From NCBI RefSeq assembly GCF_010120715.1, contig NZ_CP047591.1:496001-560000 (forward strand): 64,000 nucleotides of DNA, given 5' to 3'. This stretch comes from Aminipila terrae (GTDB lineage: Bacteria > Bacillota > Clostridia > Peptostreptococcales > Anaerovoracaceae). Positions 8,515 through 18,300 of the stretch are shown piece by piece. The notes beneath the pieces are model-generated. The model had not been told where the DNA came from. It was given only the letters and a program-made list of their open reading frames with translations, and ran no database searches. Numbering within the stretch: the first letter of the stretch is position 1; every line of letters begins with the position of its first letter. The translations under genes and the position numbers were made by a program.

Positions 8515-9840
8515 TTATATAACACATAAATTTAGTTTTTCACGAAAAGGTTCTTCCCCAGCTAGCAGATCTTCATATTGCTGGGGCCTTTTAATCTGTT
8601 TCACAGTACCATTCTTCTTAATCATTATAACCCCGGGCCTTGGTCTTCCACTAAAGTGAGAGAGATGGGTATTACTATAAGCTCCCGCATTAATAAATGC
8701 GATGAAATCACCGGCTGTTATGCTGTTAGGAAGTCGGATGCAATCAGAAGAGTCATAGGACAGTCCGCTGATTTTATATGGCATATTATGTTGCTCAGTA
8801 ATTTTATTTACACATATCATCTGATCATATTCCAAATTTTTTTCAGCCTCAGCCCCAATGTTCAGACCTTCATCCAGTACTAACCAGTTTTCATTCAGAT
8901 TCTTTCTATATTTTTCATTTACTATACTGGTTAAAAGGATGCCTGCAGAAGCTGCAATTTTTCTACCCGGCTCAATAATTAATTCTATGCTGTTAAAGAA
9001 CTCTTTATATTCTTTTCCCGCCCATTTTTCCACCTTATCCGTATTTAATTCCTGGGATACCGCCTCTGCAATCTGCCCCATATTTTCAGATGAAATGCCT
9101 CCTCCGATATTTAAGCTTTGGGGAATAAATCCTGTGAGCTGATGCATTTTTACTGCTGTTTCAAGCATGGTAACAAAAGCCTCCCGAACAGATTCCGTTT
9201 TATATAATCCGTTCTGGATATGAAAATGATAGCCTTTTAGTTTTATGTATTTCTTATTTTTCTGAGACATTCTGATAGCTGTTCTGAGCTGTTCAAAGGT
9301 TATTCCAAATTCTGCCTCCTGTACAAGCAATTTATTCTGATTAGAGTTATAATAAGAGATTTCAGGGGCTACCATTAAAGCAATGTTCACTGGAGTATTT
9401 AAAGCCTCAGCAATTTTAACAATTCTTGTCAATTCGTAGATCGAATCTATATTAATAGATTTAACCCCGCTTTTTATGGCAAATTCAATCTCTTTAGTGG
9501 TTTTACATGCTCCCGTAAATATAATCTGCTCCCCCTCAAAGCCTGCCTGTAAACCTTTAAACAATTCTCCTCCGGAATTAACCTGCAAATTACAGCCTGC
9601 ATCTCTGATAACCTGAAGATTAGCAAGAGTTGATTCACATTGAGCTGCATAATGTATACTGGTCTTATCATAGAAGGTTCTAAAGGCCACTATAACTTCG
9701 TTTACATTTTTTCTTAATTCTCTTTCTGAAAAAATATATAATGGTGAACCATATTCTTCAGCCAGTTTTGTCAAATCCCTTCCATCAAAGTATAAATGTT
9801 CTTTTTCAACTTTAAATATTTTGTTTTCAAAAATATTCAT
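8515..9840 (-). CDS. Fold-III PLP decarboxylase homologue, catalytic Lys and Cys missing
   Basis: The 441-residue protein has the two-domain plan of diaminopimelate/ornithine decarboxylases. The alanine-racemase-like barrel carries NSGGELFKGLQAG, HFHIQNGLY, the PLP-phosphate glycines NIGGGISSENM, and EPGRKIAASAG. The C-terminal beta domain has INAGAYSNTHLSHFSGRPRP. The segment that holds the PLP lysine in the family (usually YAxKAN or YAAKA) reads HYAAQCESTLANL here, with CAA glutamine in the lysine position. The conserved active-site cysteine region (usually GPxCxSxD) reads GLSYDSSD. Both catalytic residues are therefore replaced, and I expect no ordinary decarboxylase activity. The gene lies directly downstream of a B12 riboswitch, so it belongs to the B12 regulon. 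A B12-related binding or regulatory role is speculation. Confidence 0.8.
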   Translation of the reverse strand: MNIFENKIFKVEKEHLYFDGRDLTKLAEEYGSPLYIFSERELRKNVNEVIVAFRTFYDKTSIHYAAQCESTLANLQVIRDAGCNLQVNSGGELFKGLQAGFEGEQIIFTGACKTTKEIEFAIKSGVKSINIDSIYELTRIVKIAEALNTPVNIALMVAPEISYYNSNQNKLLVQEAEFGITFEQLRTAIRMSQKNKKYIKLKGYHFHIQNGLYKTESVREAFVTMLETAVKMHQLTGFIPQSLNIGGGISSENMGQIAEAVSQELNTDKVEKWAGKEYKEFFNSIELIIEPGRKIAASAGILLTSIVNEKYRKNLNENWLVLDEGLNIGAEAEKNLEYDQMICVNKITEQHNMPYKISGLSYDSSDCIRLPNSITAGDFIAFINAGAYSNTHLSHFSGRPRPGVIMIKKNGTVKQIKRPQQYEDLLAGEEPFREKLNLCVI

Positions 9841-9899
9841 TTACAAACCTCCCAGTTAAAATAACTGTAATATAACTGCTGCCAGACTGTTTTTATAAT

Positions 9900-9930
9900 A
9901 AAAAAAACTGCGACAAAAATCGCAGTCCGT
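9900..9930 (-). terminator. Expression-platform terminator of riboswitch 1
   Basis: The stem ACTGCGA/TCGCAGT is followed by eight U residues on the minus strand. It is preceded by AAAACGG, a flank shared with the terminators at 19055, 19174 and 33430. Ligand binding upstream would favour termination before the decarboxylase homologue. Confidence 0.85.
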
Positions 9931-9954
9931 TTTACTGTTTCACTCTATTATTCC

Positions 9955-10165
9955 TGCCAATTATCCATACTACCCGTGGATTGGCGTGCTCCTCATGCAG
10001 GTCTCCTGACTCGTGCCTCAACATTTCTTTTAACCTTCCCGAATGGTAATTCAGTGGTTATCTATCCTCTTCAGAATATTTCTAAAAGAAACTCTTCACT
10101 CACAGTGGCGGGTCCGCTCTGGTTTTTCACCAGATTCCCTCTTAGTCGTACTCTACTTATACGTA
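9955..10165 (-). promoter_or_regulatory. Cobalamin riboswitch 1 (upstream of the decarboxylase homologue)
   Basis: Read on the minus strand, the conserved core is AGGGAATCTGGTG, then GCGGACCCGCCACTGTGA, then CCACTGAA...GGGAAGG, and the B12 box GAGTCAGGAGACCTGCAT (9993-10010). These are the usual cobalamin aptamer blocks in the right order. It is followed by an intrinsic terminator, so it is a transcriptional OFF switch by design. The rest of the 490-base gap between the two genes holds only its promoter and terminator and nothing else I recognise. Confidence 0.95.
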
Positions 10166-10202
10166 AAGTCGAAACATGGAAGTAATATAATTTGTTTTTT
10201 AT

Positions 10203-10231
10203 AGTCTATCATACAGGAATTATTATTTCAA
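10203..10231 (-). promoter_or_regulatory. Promoter of riboswitch 1
   Basis: TTGAAA (10226-10231), a 17-base spacer and TAGACT (10203-10208) on the minus strand, a short distance upstream of the aptamer. Confidence 0.6.
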
Positions 10232-10330
10232 GGTATTTTAGCTAATAAAGGACAGCTGCAGAATAATTATTTTCCGCAGCTGCTTGCTTTAAAATGTTTA
10301 GAGCTAACTACAAAATTTTCTGTTATTTAA

Positions 10331-13300
10331 CTATTTTGCTAACTTCTGAAACAGTGAAGCCATCATGGATGATGCTTCCGCTCTTGTTGCATACCCTGAA
10401 GGTTTAAAACTATACTTTCCGTCTGCTCCTTTATAACCATTTATTATGCCGCCTGTCTGCATGATTTCTATGGCTCCCCCAGCATAAGGACTGATTTTAC
10501 CCTTGTCTGAAAATTCCTGTTTAAGGGCTGTCTTGGTTATTTCTTTCTTTTCAATATTTTCTAGATAGTTTTTAAGCATTACAGCCATATCCTCTCTGGA
10601 TATGTTGGCATTTGGATTAAATTTGCCCTTAAATCCTTTGGAAATATTTTTTTCTGCAGCCCAGTTTACCGCTTTTGCATACCATGCATTATCTGACACA
10701 TCCGTAAATACTGCACTATTGGTCACTTGGGGAGCACCAGCCTTGCTGTAAAGAATCTGTACAAATTCAGCTCTGGTTACACTTCCATTGGGATCAAAGG
10801 TAGTCTTTGTCTTGCCTTTTACTATTCCTTTATTGGCAAGATACATAACACTGTCATAGAACCATTTTCCGCTGGTCACATCTGAAAAGGCCACATTGTT
10901 ATAAGTGACAGCATAATATGAAAAGTGGTTGGTTTCTCCCTTCATTGCTTTCTTTGCTTCGTCATAAGAAGCACCCTCCACCGTTTGCTGTTCTCCTTTA
11001 TCACTGACATAAATAATTTTCAGGTTTTCCTTCTTCTCATTTGCTCCTAAAGAATATGGAAGATAGAAGGTCACCTTCCCATTCTTAAAATCAGTGATTG
11101 CTTTGTCGTTGGAAACGGCGGAAAGATTAAACACAGGACGGCCTGCAAGCTCTGGTATATTTGTAGTAACAGGATTTGAAGAAGCGTCAACTTTTTCAAT
11201 AGCCAGCTTGATATCGCTGCCACCAGCCTCTGCAACCAACGCAGACAGGGCTTCCTGACTAAACCTCATATCCCCTGTAGGCGTAGTGATGCTTAATATA
11301 CCTTTTTCCTTTACTATGTCTTTTGCAGAGGACGTTGGTAAAGTAGTAACCACTGCATCGGCTTTGTCATCTGCTTTTACCACAATCGATACTTCTGGTA
11401 TTAACTCCTTGCTTGAGTTTTTCACCGCTTCCATAGCCTTTTTCAATGCTTCTGTCATGTCCTTTGAAGAAACAGCAGCTGCCGCTTTTCCGTCGCGATC
11501 TGGTTTGGCAGTAACCTGAACAGTCTCTTTAGCTGAAGCCTTTTGATCGTCGGTTTTAGTTGCTGAATTTTCATGATCCCAATTTCCCTCATAGCCAGTT
11601 TCTTTTTTATAATCATCTGTATAGAACCATAAGATTTCATCATTATTTTTTAATTTTCTTTTTGCATATCCTTGATCAGCAATCTTTCCATTTTGTCGAT
11701 ACATCCATCCACTATTGGGACCGTTATCAAATTCACCCAGCCATCCAACTCCAGGCCCTTTGATTTTTGAAATATAATTACCATCCGTATCATCAAAGTC
11801 AATCCCGGCATTGTATAACATCATATCGGTCAAATATTTTACTGTGGACCCTTTGGGTACTTCTACTGCCGTGGTTTTAATCCACACCTGTTCCTTATGT
11901 TTTCCTTTTTCTCCATGTTTATCATCCCCGGTCAACGTGAATGAAACCTTCAGGTTGTCCAGGTTCTCCGTGCTTTCTTTTGTCTGCCTGTTTACCTTAA
12001 TTATGTATTTGTTTTGAGTTTTTTGATCCGTTGAAGTTGCTGTTATGTCGAAGCAGTTTTCTCCTTCTTTTAAGCTTATATTATCCGATATAATACCAGA
12101 TTTTAATTCCACATCACTTCCGCTGATTCCACTTACTCTCATTGATATATTCGGGTTTAACGCATTAAGTTTCAATTTTATATTCTCTATGTTATTAGCA
12201 ACATTAAAAGAGTATATATTATTTTCTGCCTGTTCCGCCGTTATTGCCTGATCACCTGGGGTTAAAACTATAGAGCTCAAGTCTGCATTTGTTGCAGGAT
12301 CTCCGCCTCCAGTACATTTTATTACATAAATAACAGGTTCTTTCCTGCCATTTTGAAGTATGACACGAAGCATCCGACTACCGTCGGATTTTAACAAACC
12401 TGTATAATTGGCTTCACTTTGGTAAATTTCATTATTCACTGAAATATTATCTCCTGAAGCTCCCTTTACTGAAACTTTAACTGTTGCCTTTGACTGATCA
12501 TTTAAGTCCATTTCATAATACTTTGTATTATTTTCTTCTATAGCTGCAACGGGAGTCAAAGCAAGTACATCTTTACCATTTATGGTTAATGAAGAAGCTT
12601 CGCTTGTTTTTCCCACTGCTTCATTATCCGTCACCGCTCTGGCTAAAGTTCCAACTTCTACAGAATTTTCTCCAAGGACTTTGTTTACAATATCTACAGC
12701 GGACTGAACACGAACATACTGAATGCTGTTTAATTTTACGGGTTTACCATCTTGATCCACAGCCCAGGACAGGTCAAAACAATCACCAATATTATTAACA
12801 TGCTCTTTTGAATAAGGATTTCCTGCTTTAGCTGTAATGGTATACTCTGTCTCAGCATCTTTAGTTTCAGAACATTTATGATAATCTGCGTAACCAAAAA
12901 CAGCCTTTGGTGCTATATCCTCAATGTTGTTTTCTCCTTTTTTTGCTAAAAGAACAGCATTGATTTTAGAGCCATCCTTTAAGGTAGCTTCCCTGTTCCA
13001 GTCCGTCATTAATTCATAATGCCTGGAACCAGCCAAGGTATACCAACTTTCTCCGTCTTCTGATACCAGAACATTTCCCAGCTCGGGAGCAGTACTGTTA
13101 GCATATGCAAATCCATTCCCATAAACAATAAAATCAACCCCATACGGGTTAGTTTCAGAATTCAAAATAGGTTCTTTGAATTTAAATGTTATATATCCCC
13201 CAAATCCACCAAGAGATAGATACTTATCAAACCTGGTTGTTGGCTTCAGCAGGAAGTCTGCTTCACCATTTTTTATATCCAGCCTTCCTACCTTTTTAGT

Positions 13301-14206
13301 TTTAATCATTCCTACGAATTGACCCACGGCCGGTTTATAGTCAACTACCTCCATGGCTGCATCTGATGGAACTGTAGTATCTTTCTTTATAAATGAAAAT
13401 TCATATTTATTTTCTTTTCGTATTCCAAGATCTTCATTAGTAAATGAAGCAATAATATTCGCTTTTTCAAAATTCTCTGTTTCGTATATGTATTTTCCTT
13501 CTGGAGATTTTGATAATTCATTTTCCTCTGAAACGGTTTCCTTATACAATTTTACACCGTCATAAGTATTAAAACACAAATTAGCCTTGTCTGTATTCTG
13601 CGGCAGGTAAATCCGGTTAATAAATTCACCAGAATTCCATGATAAATTATAATAATCAGCAGGATCAACGGTTAATCCCTTAATAAAAGGATCCTGTACA
13701 TTTGTATTTACACCATAGACTATAACTTTATATGTATGTCCATTTGTAAATTCAAAATTTACAATAGTGCCTTCTTTATTTGCAGTTAAATTTTTACCCT
13801 TTAAGTAAAAAGAAACGCTCATTGCGGAGGAGATTTTTTTACCTTCATCATCGTTAATCTTAATTGTTAGCCCAACATCTTTGCTATTCCAATCTGAAGA
13901 AGACATCTGAAAAGAAAAAATTTTATCACTGTCAGAAGTAGTATAAGCATGATACTCTAAACATTCTGAAGAAAATCCAGTTAAACCAGTCTCTTTCCCT
14001 GATCCATCAACTTGAAATAAAGTACCTGCCGGTTTTTCTTTTATTTTAACATTAATACTAGGTGTAGTTATAAATTTTCCTAATCCTTTTACAACACTAT
14101 TATTTGCAAATGAAATAGTTGGCAAAACTGCCAAACCACCAGCCATTAGTAAAAAAATTAGTAACCAGGCTATTAATCTTCTGTGATTCATTCTTATAAT
14201 GTTCAA
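10331..14206 (-). CDS. SLH surface protein with cadherin-like and DUF4430 domains
   Basis: This is an exported protein of about 1291 residues. A TTG start at 14206 is chosen because AGAGGT lies 8 bases upstream; the in-frame ATG at 14227 has no site. A signal peptide (LIAWLLIFLLMAGGLAVL...SFA) is followed by an unidentified N-terminal region and a domain with GGYITFKFKEP and GVDFIVYGNGFA (about 290-480). After these come a cadherin-like beta-sandwich (LSSIVLTPG onward, about 650-755) and a DUF4430 domain (about 765-870) with the motif NSGWMYRQNGK. A linker seen also in two other proteins here (IVVKADDKAD...) leads to three SLH repeats from about 1100 (for example TFDPNGSVTRAEFVQIL), which bind cell-wall polymer. 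It has no toroid. It is second in the operon of riboswitch 2, after a small DUF4430 protein. I infer a B12-capture role. Confidence 0.85.
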   Translation of the reverse strand: MNIIRMNHRRLIAWLLIFLLMAGGLAVLPTISFANNSVVKGLGKFITTPSINVKIKEKPAGTLFQVDGSGKETGLTGFSSECLEYHAYTTSDSDKIFSFQMSSSDWNSKDVGLTIKINDDEGKKISSAMSVSFYLKGKNLTANKEGTIVNFEFTNGHTYKVIVYGVNTNVQDPFIKGLTVDPADYYNLSWNSGEFINRIYLPQNTDKANLCFNTYDGVKLYKETVSEENELSKSPEGKYIYETENFEKANIIASFTNEDLGIRKENKYEFSFIKKDTTVPSDAAMEVVDYKPAVGQFVGMIKTKKVGRLDIKNGEADFLLKPTTRFDKYLSLGGFGGYITFKFKEPILNSETNPYGVDFIVYGNGFAYANSTAPELGNVLVSEDGESWYTLAGSRHYELMTDWNREATLKDGSKINAVLLAKKGENNIEDIAPKAVFGYADYHKCSETKDAETEYTITAKAGNPYSKEHVNNIGDCFDLSWAVDQDGKPVKLNSIQYVRVQSAVDIVNKVLGENSVEVGTLARAVTDNEAVGKTSEASSLTINGKDVLALTPVAAIEENNTKYYEMDLNDQSKATVKVSVKGASGDNISVNNEIYQSEANYTGLLKSDGSRMLRVILQNGRKEPVIYVIKCTGGGDPATNADLSSIVLTPGDQAITAEQAENNIYSFNVANNIENIKLKLNALNPNISMRVSGISGSDVELKSGIISDNISLKEGENCFDITATSTDQKTQNKYIIKVNRQTKESTENLDNLKVSFTLTGDDKHGEKGKHKEQVWIKTTAVEVPKGSTVKYLTDMMLYNAGIDFDDTDGNYISKIKGPGVGWLGEFDNGPNSGWMYRQNGKIADQGYAKRKLKNNDEILWFYTDDYKKETGYEGNWDHENSATKTDDQKASAKETVQVTAKPDRDGKAAAAVSSKDMTEALKKAMEAVKNSSKELIPEVSIVVKADDKADAVVTTLPTSSAKDIVKEKGILSITTPTGDMRFSQEALSALVAEAGGSDIKLAIEKVDASSNPVTTNIPELAGRPVFNLSAVSNDKAITDFKNGKVTFYLPYSLGANEKKENLKIIYVSDKGEQQTVEGASYDEAKKAMKGETNHFSYYAVTYNNVAFSDVTSGKWFYDSVMYLANKGIVKGKTKTTFDPNGSVTRAEFVQILYSKAGAPQVTNSAVFTDVSDNAWYAKAVNWAAEKNISKGFKGKFNPNANISREDMAVMLKNYLENIEKKEITKTALKQEFSDKGKISPYAGGAIEIMQTGGIINGYKGADGKYSFKPSGYATRAEASSMMASLFQKLAK

Positions 14207-14237
14207 AATAATTACCTCTTTTTTCATAATTAAAATT

Positions 14238-14261
14238 GGCGGAAATCAAGTGATTCCCGCC
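14238..14261 (-). terminator. Terminator-like hairpin between small DUF4430 gene and SLH gene
   Basis: GGCGG/CCGCC with an inner AATC/GATT pair, followed by AATTTTAATT on the minus strand. The U tract is weak, so partial termination or an mRNA 3'-end stabiliser is more likely than a full stop. A similar hairpin sits at the same place in the riboswitch 7 operon. Confidence 0.5.
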
Positions 14262-14280
14262 ATTCCAGCTTCCGTGTTTG

Positions 14281-14805
14281 TTATTTCCAACGATATTCCA
14301 GTGCTTCAAAACTTAATGTAACTGATGCATCTGATGTCAGTAACTTTTCACCCATAGAAACGGTTGGATAATCATTTGTACTCTGTGGCATATTGTCTGG
14401 AGTATTAACAAAATACATCCATGAAAGACCATCATAAACGTTTTCATGAGTTGTCTCATCATATGAATAGGAATCTTCATTTATATAGTTAACTCCGTCA
14501 TAAGTAGCTGATTTAAGGAAATTTCCAGTCCATTCAGCTGTTGTCAACAGTCCTGATTTTTCTGCTACAGCTTTATTTATTGCATCTTTCACTGACTGTC
14601 CAGACTGAACAGTAACCTGTATAGGTGTTGTTGTTAATACTGTCTGCACGGGGCTGGTACCCATTCTATCTACTTCCTGCACATAAATATTCACATGTAC
14701 GGTACCATTTGTCTTTTCTGCTGCAAATGACACACTTGCCATAGCGAAAACCATTACCAATGCCAAAGCTACGGCAAAGATTCTTTTGTTTAATAGTTTT
14801 TTCAT
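14281..14805 (-). CDS. Small secreted DUF4430 protein
   Basis: A 174-residue protein that starts with a clear signal peptide (KRIFAVALALVMVFAMASVSFAAE). The mature part looks like a single DUF4430 beta-domain: NIYVQEVDRMG, then VQSGQSVKDAINKAV, then GLSWMYFVNTPDN in place of the SGWMYxVNG motif, and a final VTLSFEALEYRWK. No SLH anchor or membrane segment follows, so it would be released or held by partners. AAAGGAGG precedes the start. It is the first gene behind riboswitch 2. Its paralogue at 50626 holds the same place behind riboswitch 7. The match to DUF4430 is by pattern. Confidence 0.8.
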   Translation of the reverse strand: MKKLLNKRIFAVALALVMVFAMASVSFAAEKTNGTVHVNIYVQEVDRMGTSPVQTVLTTTPIQVTVQSGQSVKDAINKAVAEKSGLLTTAEWTGNFLKSATYDGVNYINEDSYSYDETTHENVYDGLSWMYFVNTPDNMPQSTNDYPTVSMGEKLLTSDASVTLSFEALEYRWK

Positions 14806-14907
14806 TTTGTCCTCCTTTGAATCACGCCTTCTCTGATAACCTTATTGTCCTCAGAAAAAAATAATAAATTATTTATTTCAAACCCCTTTTGAGGCCTAAA
14901 ATCCAAA

Positions 14908-14937
14908 TAAAAAGACTGTGGTATCTCTACCACAGTC
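14908..14937 (-). terminator. Expression-platform terminator of riboswitch 2
   Basis: A perfect 10-bp stem GACTGTGGTA/TACCACAGTC, followed by UUUUUAUU on the minus strand. Confidence 0.85.
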
Positions 14938-14974
14938 CGTTTCTACTGTTTATATTTGCAGTTGTTTGTCACAC

Positions 14975-15185
14975 CGCTATCAACGCTTGCCATTTTACCC
15001 TTGACACGTTTTCTTATTCATGCAGGTTTTCTGACTTGTGTTTCTGCATTCTTTTCAACCTTCCCAAATAAAACATACTCAGTGGTCATTTGCTCTCACA
15101 AATTCAGAAAAGAACTCCTCACTTACAGCGGCGGGTCCGTGCCGGACTTAAACCGGCTTCCCTTTTAACTGCCAACTTCCGTTAA
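14975..15185 (-). promoter_or_regulatory. Cobalamin riboswitch 2 (upstream of the DUF4430/SLH operon)
   Basis: The minus strand carries AAGGGAAGCCGG, CACGGACCCGCCGCTGTAAGTGAGGAG, CCACTGAG...GGGAAGG and the B12 box AAGTCAGAAAACCTGCATG (15019-15037). The whole 14806-15324 gap is explained by promoter, aptamer and terminator. I see no other feature there. Confidence 0.95.
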
Positions 15186-15221
15186 CAGACATGAATAACT
15201 ATTAAATTATTTCCTATATCC

Positions 15222-15250
15222 ATAATATAATATTTTATTCGAGATTTCAA
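15222..15250 (-). promoter_or_regulatory. Promoter of riboswitch 2
   Basis: TTGAAA (15245-15250), a 17-base spacer and TATTAT (15222-15227) on the minus strand. Confidence 0.7.
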
Positions 15251-15324
15251 AGGTGTTTTAATTACTTATTTCTACAGATTTCGACAAGTTATAATTGCAT
15301 ATTACTTTTTTCGTTCTTGTTCAA

Positions 15325-18300
15325 TTATAAATAATTCTGCATTAAAACAGAAATCATTTTCGAACACTCTGCTCTTGTTGCATTTTCTTTTGGAGCAAAG
15401 TTGTACGCAGTTTTCCCACTAATGATTCCTGCCTTTTGCAGTTCTGCTACTGCTGATTCTGCATAACTTCCGATTTGATCTTTGTCAGAGAATTTCACTT
15501 CTTTATTAACTTCGCTGAGTTTTTTTTGCTCAATCTTAGTCATATATCTTGAAAGGATTACAGCCATATCCTGTCTCGTAATGCTTTCATTTGGATTAAA
15601 TGATACCGTACCATCATTGTTTGAATTTCCTGTTACCAGCCCCGTCTCAGCTGCCCATGCTGCTGAGTTTGCAAACCAGACTCCTTTTTTAGCATCTTTA
15701 AATTTAGAATCATCATATTTACTTAAATCGGCCCCTGACAGGTTGGCAAGTATTTGAACAAATTCAGCCCTGGTAACCTTATCATTTGGCGCAAATCCTG
15801 CATTATTTACACCTTTTACCACATCTCTTGCTGCTAAGTATACAATCTGATCCTTTGCCCAATGTTTTGATATATCATCAAAGGAAATGTTATTATAACC
15901 TACCGCGTAATTAGAAAAATGATTGGTTGAAAAAGTCAGTATCTTTGTCTTGGAATCATATTTGCAGTCTTTAACTGTTTGTAAATTTCCACTGTCGTTT
16001 ATATAATAAACAACAATTCCATTTACATTTTCACTCTCTGCTGCTGTATACGGTATTGAAACTTGTACATTATTTGCAAAATTAGAGATTTTCTTATCTC
16101 CTACCGTTAAATTAAAGTCAAAAATTGGTCTGTTGCCGACTTTCTCCTTAATTTTACTCTTACTTTCTTCTGAAATATTTCCTTCTTTAGCAATGTCTAT
16201 TTTTCTTACTGACAGCTTGGCATCCCCATTGATGTTCTTTGACATAAGCTCTAAATTCTGTTTATCAAAAACAATATCTGCAAGAGGGGTTTGCACAGTT
16301 ACAACATCAACCTTCTTATTTAGTTCCACCATAGAGTCTTTAGGCAGTTTGGTTTCTACCTCTTTTGCCTTATCATCTGCCTTTACCACTATCTTCACTT
16401 CTTTTTTAGCTGTAGAACCTGATTTTTCTGAGGCTTTTACAACAGCCTCTATAGCATCACTAATATCTTTTGTCTTTACTTCTGCCAATGCCTTTCCATC
16501 TTTATCTGTTGTGGCTTGCACTTCAGTTTTTCCTGTGGCTTTATCTTTTTCAGTTTCTTCCAGAGCCTTAATAGCTGATTTTCCTCCAGCTGCCTCTACT
16601 GCATCCGGATCTTTTGTCCAGTCCGTGGTATAGTACCATACGATATTATCTCCATCGTATAAATTACACTTGGTCAATGCATTAGCAGGAACTTTACCAT
16701 TCACACTATAAAGCCATCCTGAATTTTTTCCTTTGTCAAACTCAGATAAACACTTGCCTGATGGGTTAGTTATAGAAGATACGTAGTTTTTATTTGATAT
16801 TATATAATTAAATCCCTTTTCATTTAAAACTTTAGTAAATGCATGATATACGGTTGCATCTGACTTCACAGTAGTAGTTGTCTTAGGAATCCAGGTTCCT
16901 GCATCTGATTTTAATATAAATGACACATTAATTTCTTTATCAGACACTGGATCTTTAGGCGTTTCTTCCTTTCCCCCTGTTCCATTGGCATAGGCATCCG
17001 TTTTAGCTATTTTTGAGAAATCATACACATTGTATGGCTGACCATTTTCCATCACTTCTGATGCAGCAATCAATGCCAGAAAGCCCTGGACTGTGGCATA
17101 TTCATCATACTTACCTTCAGTAACGTAAAATCCGTCATTTGAATCTAATTTATAACTCAAAAGACCATCAACTACACTTTTCCCATTTTTTATGAATCGA
17201 CTGTCTGTATCAGGATTAATACCTAGTTGTGCCAGAGTGATGATAATAGAAGCATCACTGTAAGGATTCCCGTAACTTCCATTAATGTCCTGTTTCTCAG
17301 ATAAGGCTAATATTATCTTGTCTATTTCAGGTTTTACATCCTCTCGGTTGTAGTATGGAGCTAATCCCTGCAATACCATTGCCGGGGTGTCTACTCCCCA
17401 ACTCCAGTCCGCATTTTTTAGTTGATCAATCAAATAGTTTATATATATTATTTTTAAGTCATCAGTATTGTAGTTTCCCTGATTTAATGACAACAGCACA
17501 TAAGGGGCTATTGTCGAATACCAACCCTGCTTTGCATCTTCCAGCTTAATATTTTTTAATTGACTGACCGCATCTATTTTAGTTTTGTTTACTGTCCATA
17601 GCGCTGTAGGATCACACCCAAAAGCACTCATTCCATTGATGGCGTTTGCAAACTTATTGGCATTGACAGATGCTTTTTTATCAAGAGTTGTAATATCAGA
17701 AACGGTCTTGTTGATAAATGCCTGCTTAGCATCTGGGGATACGACCTTAATTGTATCTGAAGAAGTATTTTTATAGGCACTCATTCCCACGGCTTGCCAC
17801 CATGTTGCAGAAGATCCCCACCATTCAGAATTTTTAGCTGCATAAACTGATGCAATCTTGTCTTTTATTTCTTTCATCTGTGCTTCATCTTTGACAATCT
17901 TCGGATCCTTAGCTGCTTTAACTGTAATATTAAAAGATTTCGTATCTGATACACTTCCATAAGCAATATTAGCTGTTAGCTTAACTGTCTTTTTTTCACC
18001 TATGGTTTGAGTAACCGTTCCATCATTACTTATAGTGGATTGATCATTTGAGGTCCAAGTAATAGTAGTGTTGCCACTTTTCCCGTTGGCAGGTAGGTTT
18101 AAATTTTTATCTATATCATCTATTGAAGTATTTTCTCCTCCAAAATTACTAAAAGTGAGTTTCTCTTTATCTTCACGGACATATTCTTCTTTGTCTTCAT
18201 TACTTACAGGATCAGTAACAATCACCTTACAGATTGGAGGAATAATATTTACCCCTTCCTTTTGAGCTGAAACATAATAAACCCCTGGATTTTCAAAGGA

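Noticed and set aside
8515..10165. Lysine riboswitch controlling a lysA gene
   Set aside because: The upstream RNA has the cobalamin core (GCCACTGTG, GGGAAGG, GTCAGGAGACCTGC), not the lysine-box motifs, and the gene product lacks the catalytic residues of LysA.
16133..16633. A 166-codon plus-strand ORF, and similar long antisense ORFs at 24695, 44836 and 58158
   Set aside because: They lie wholly inside well-supported minus-strand genes, have serine/phenylalanine-rich shadow composition and lack ribosome sites.
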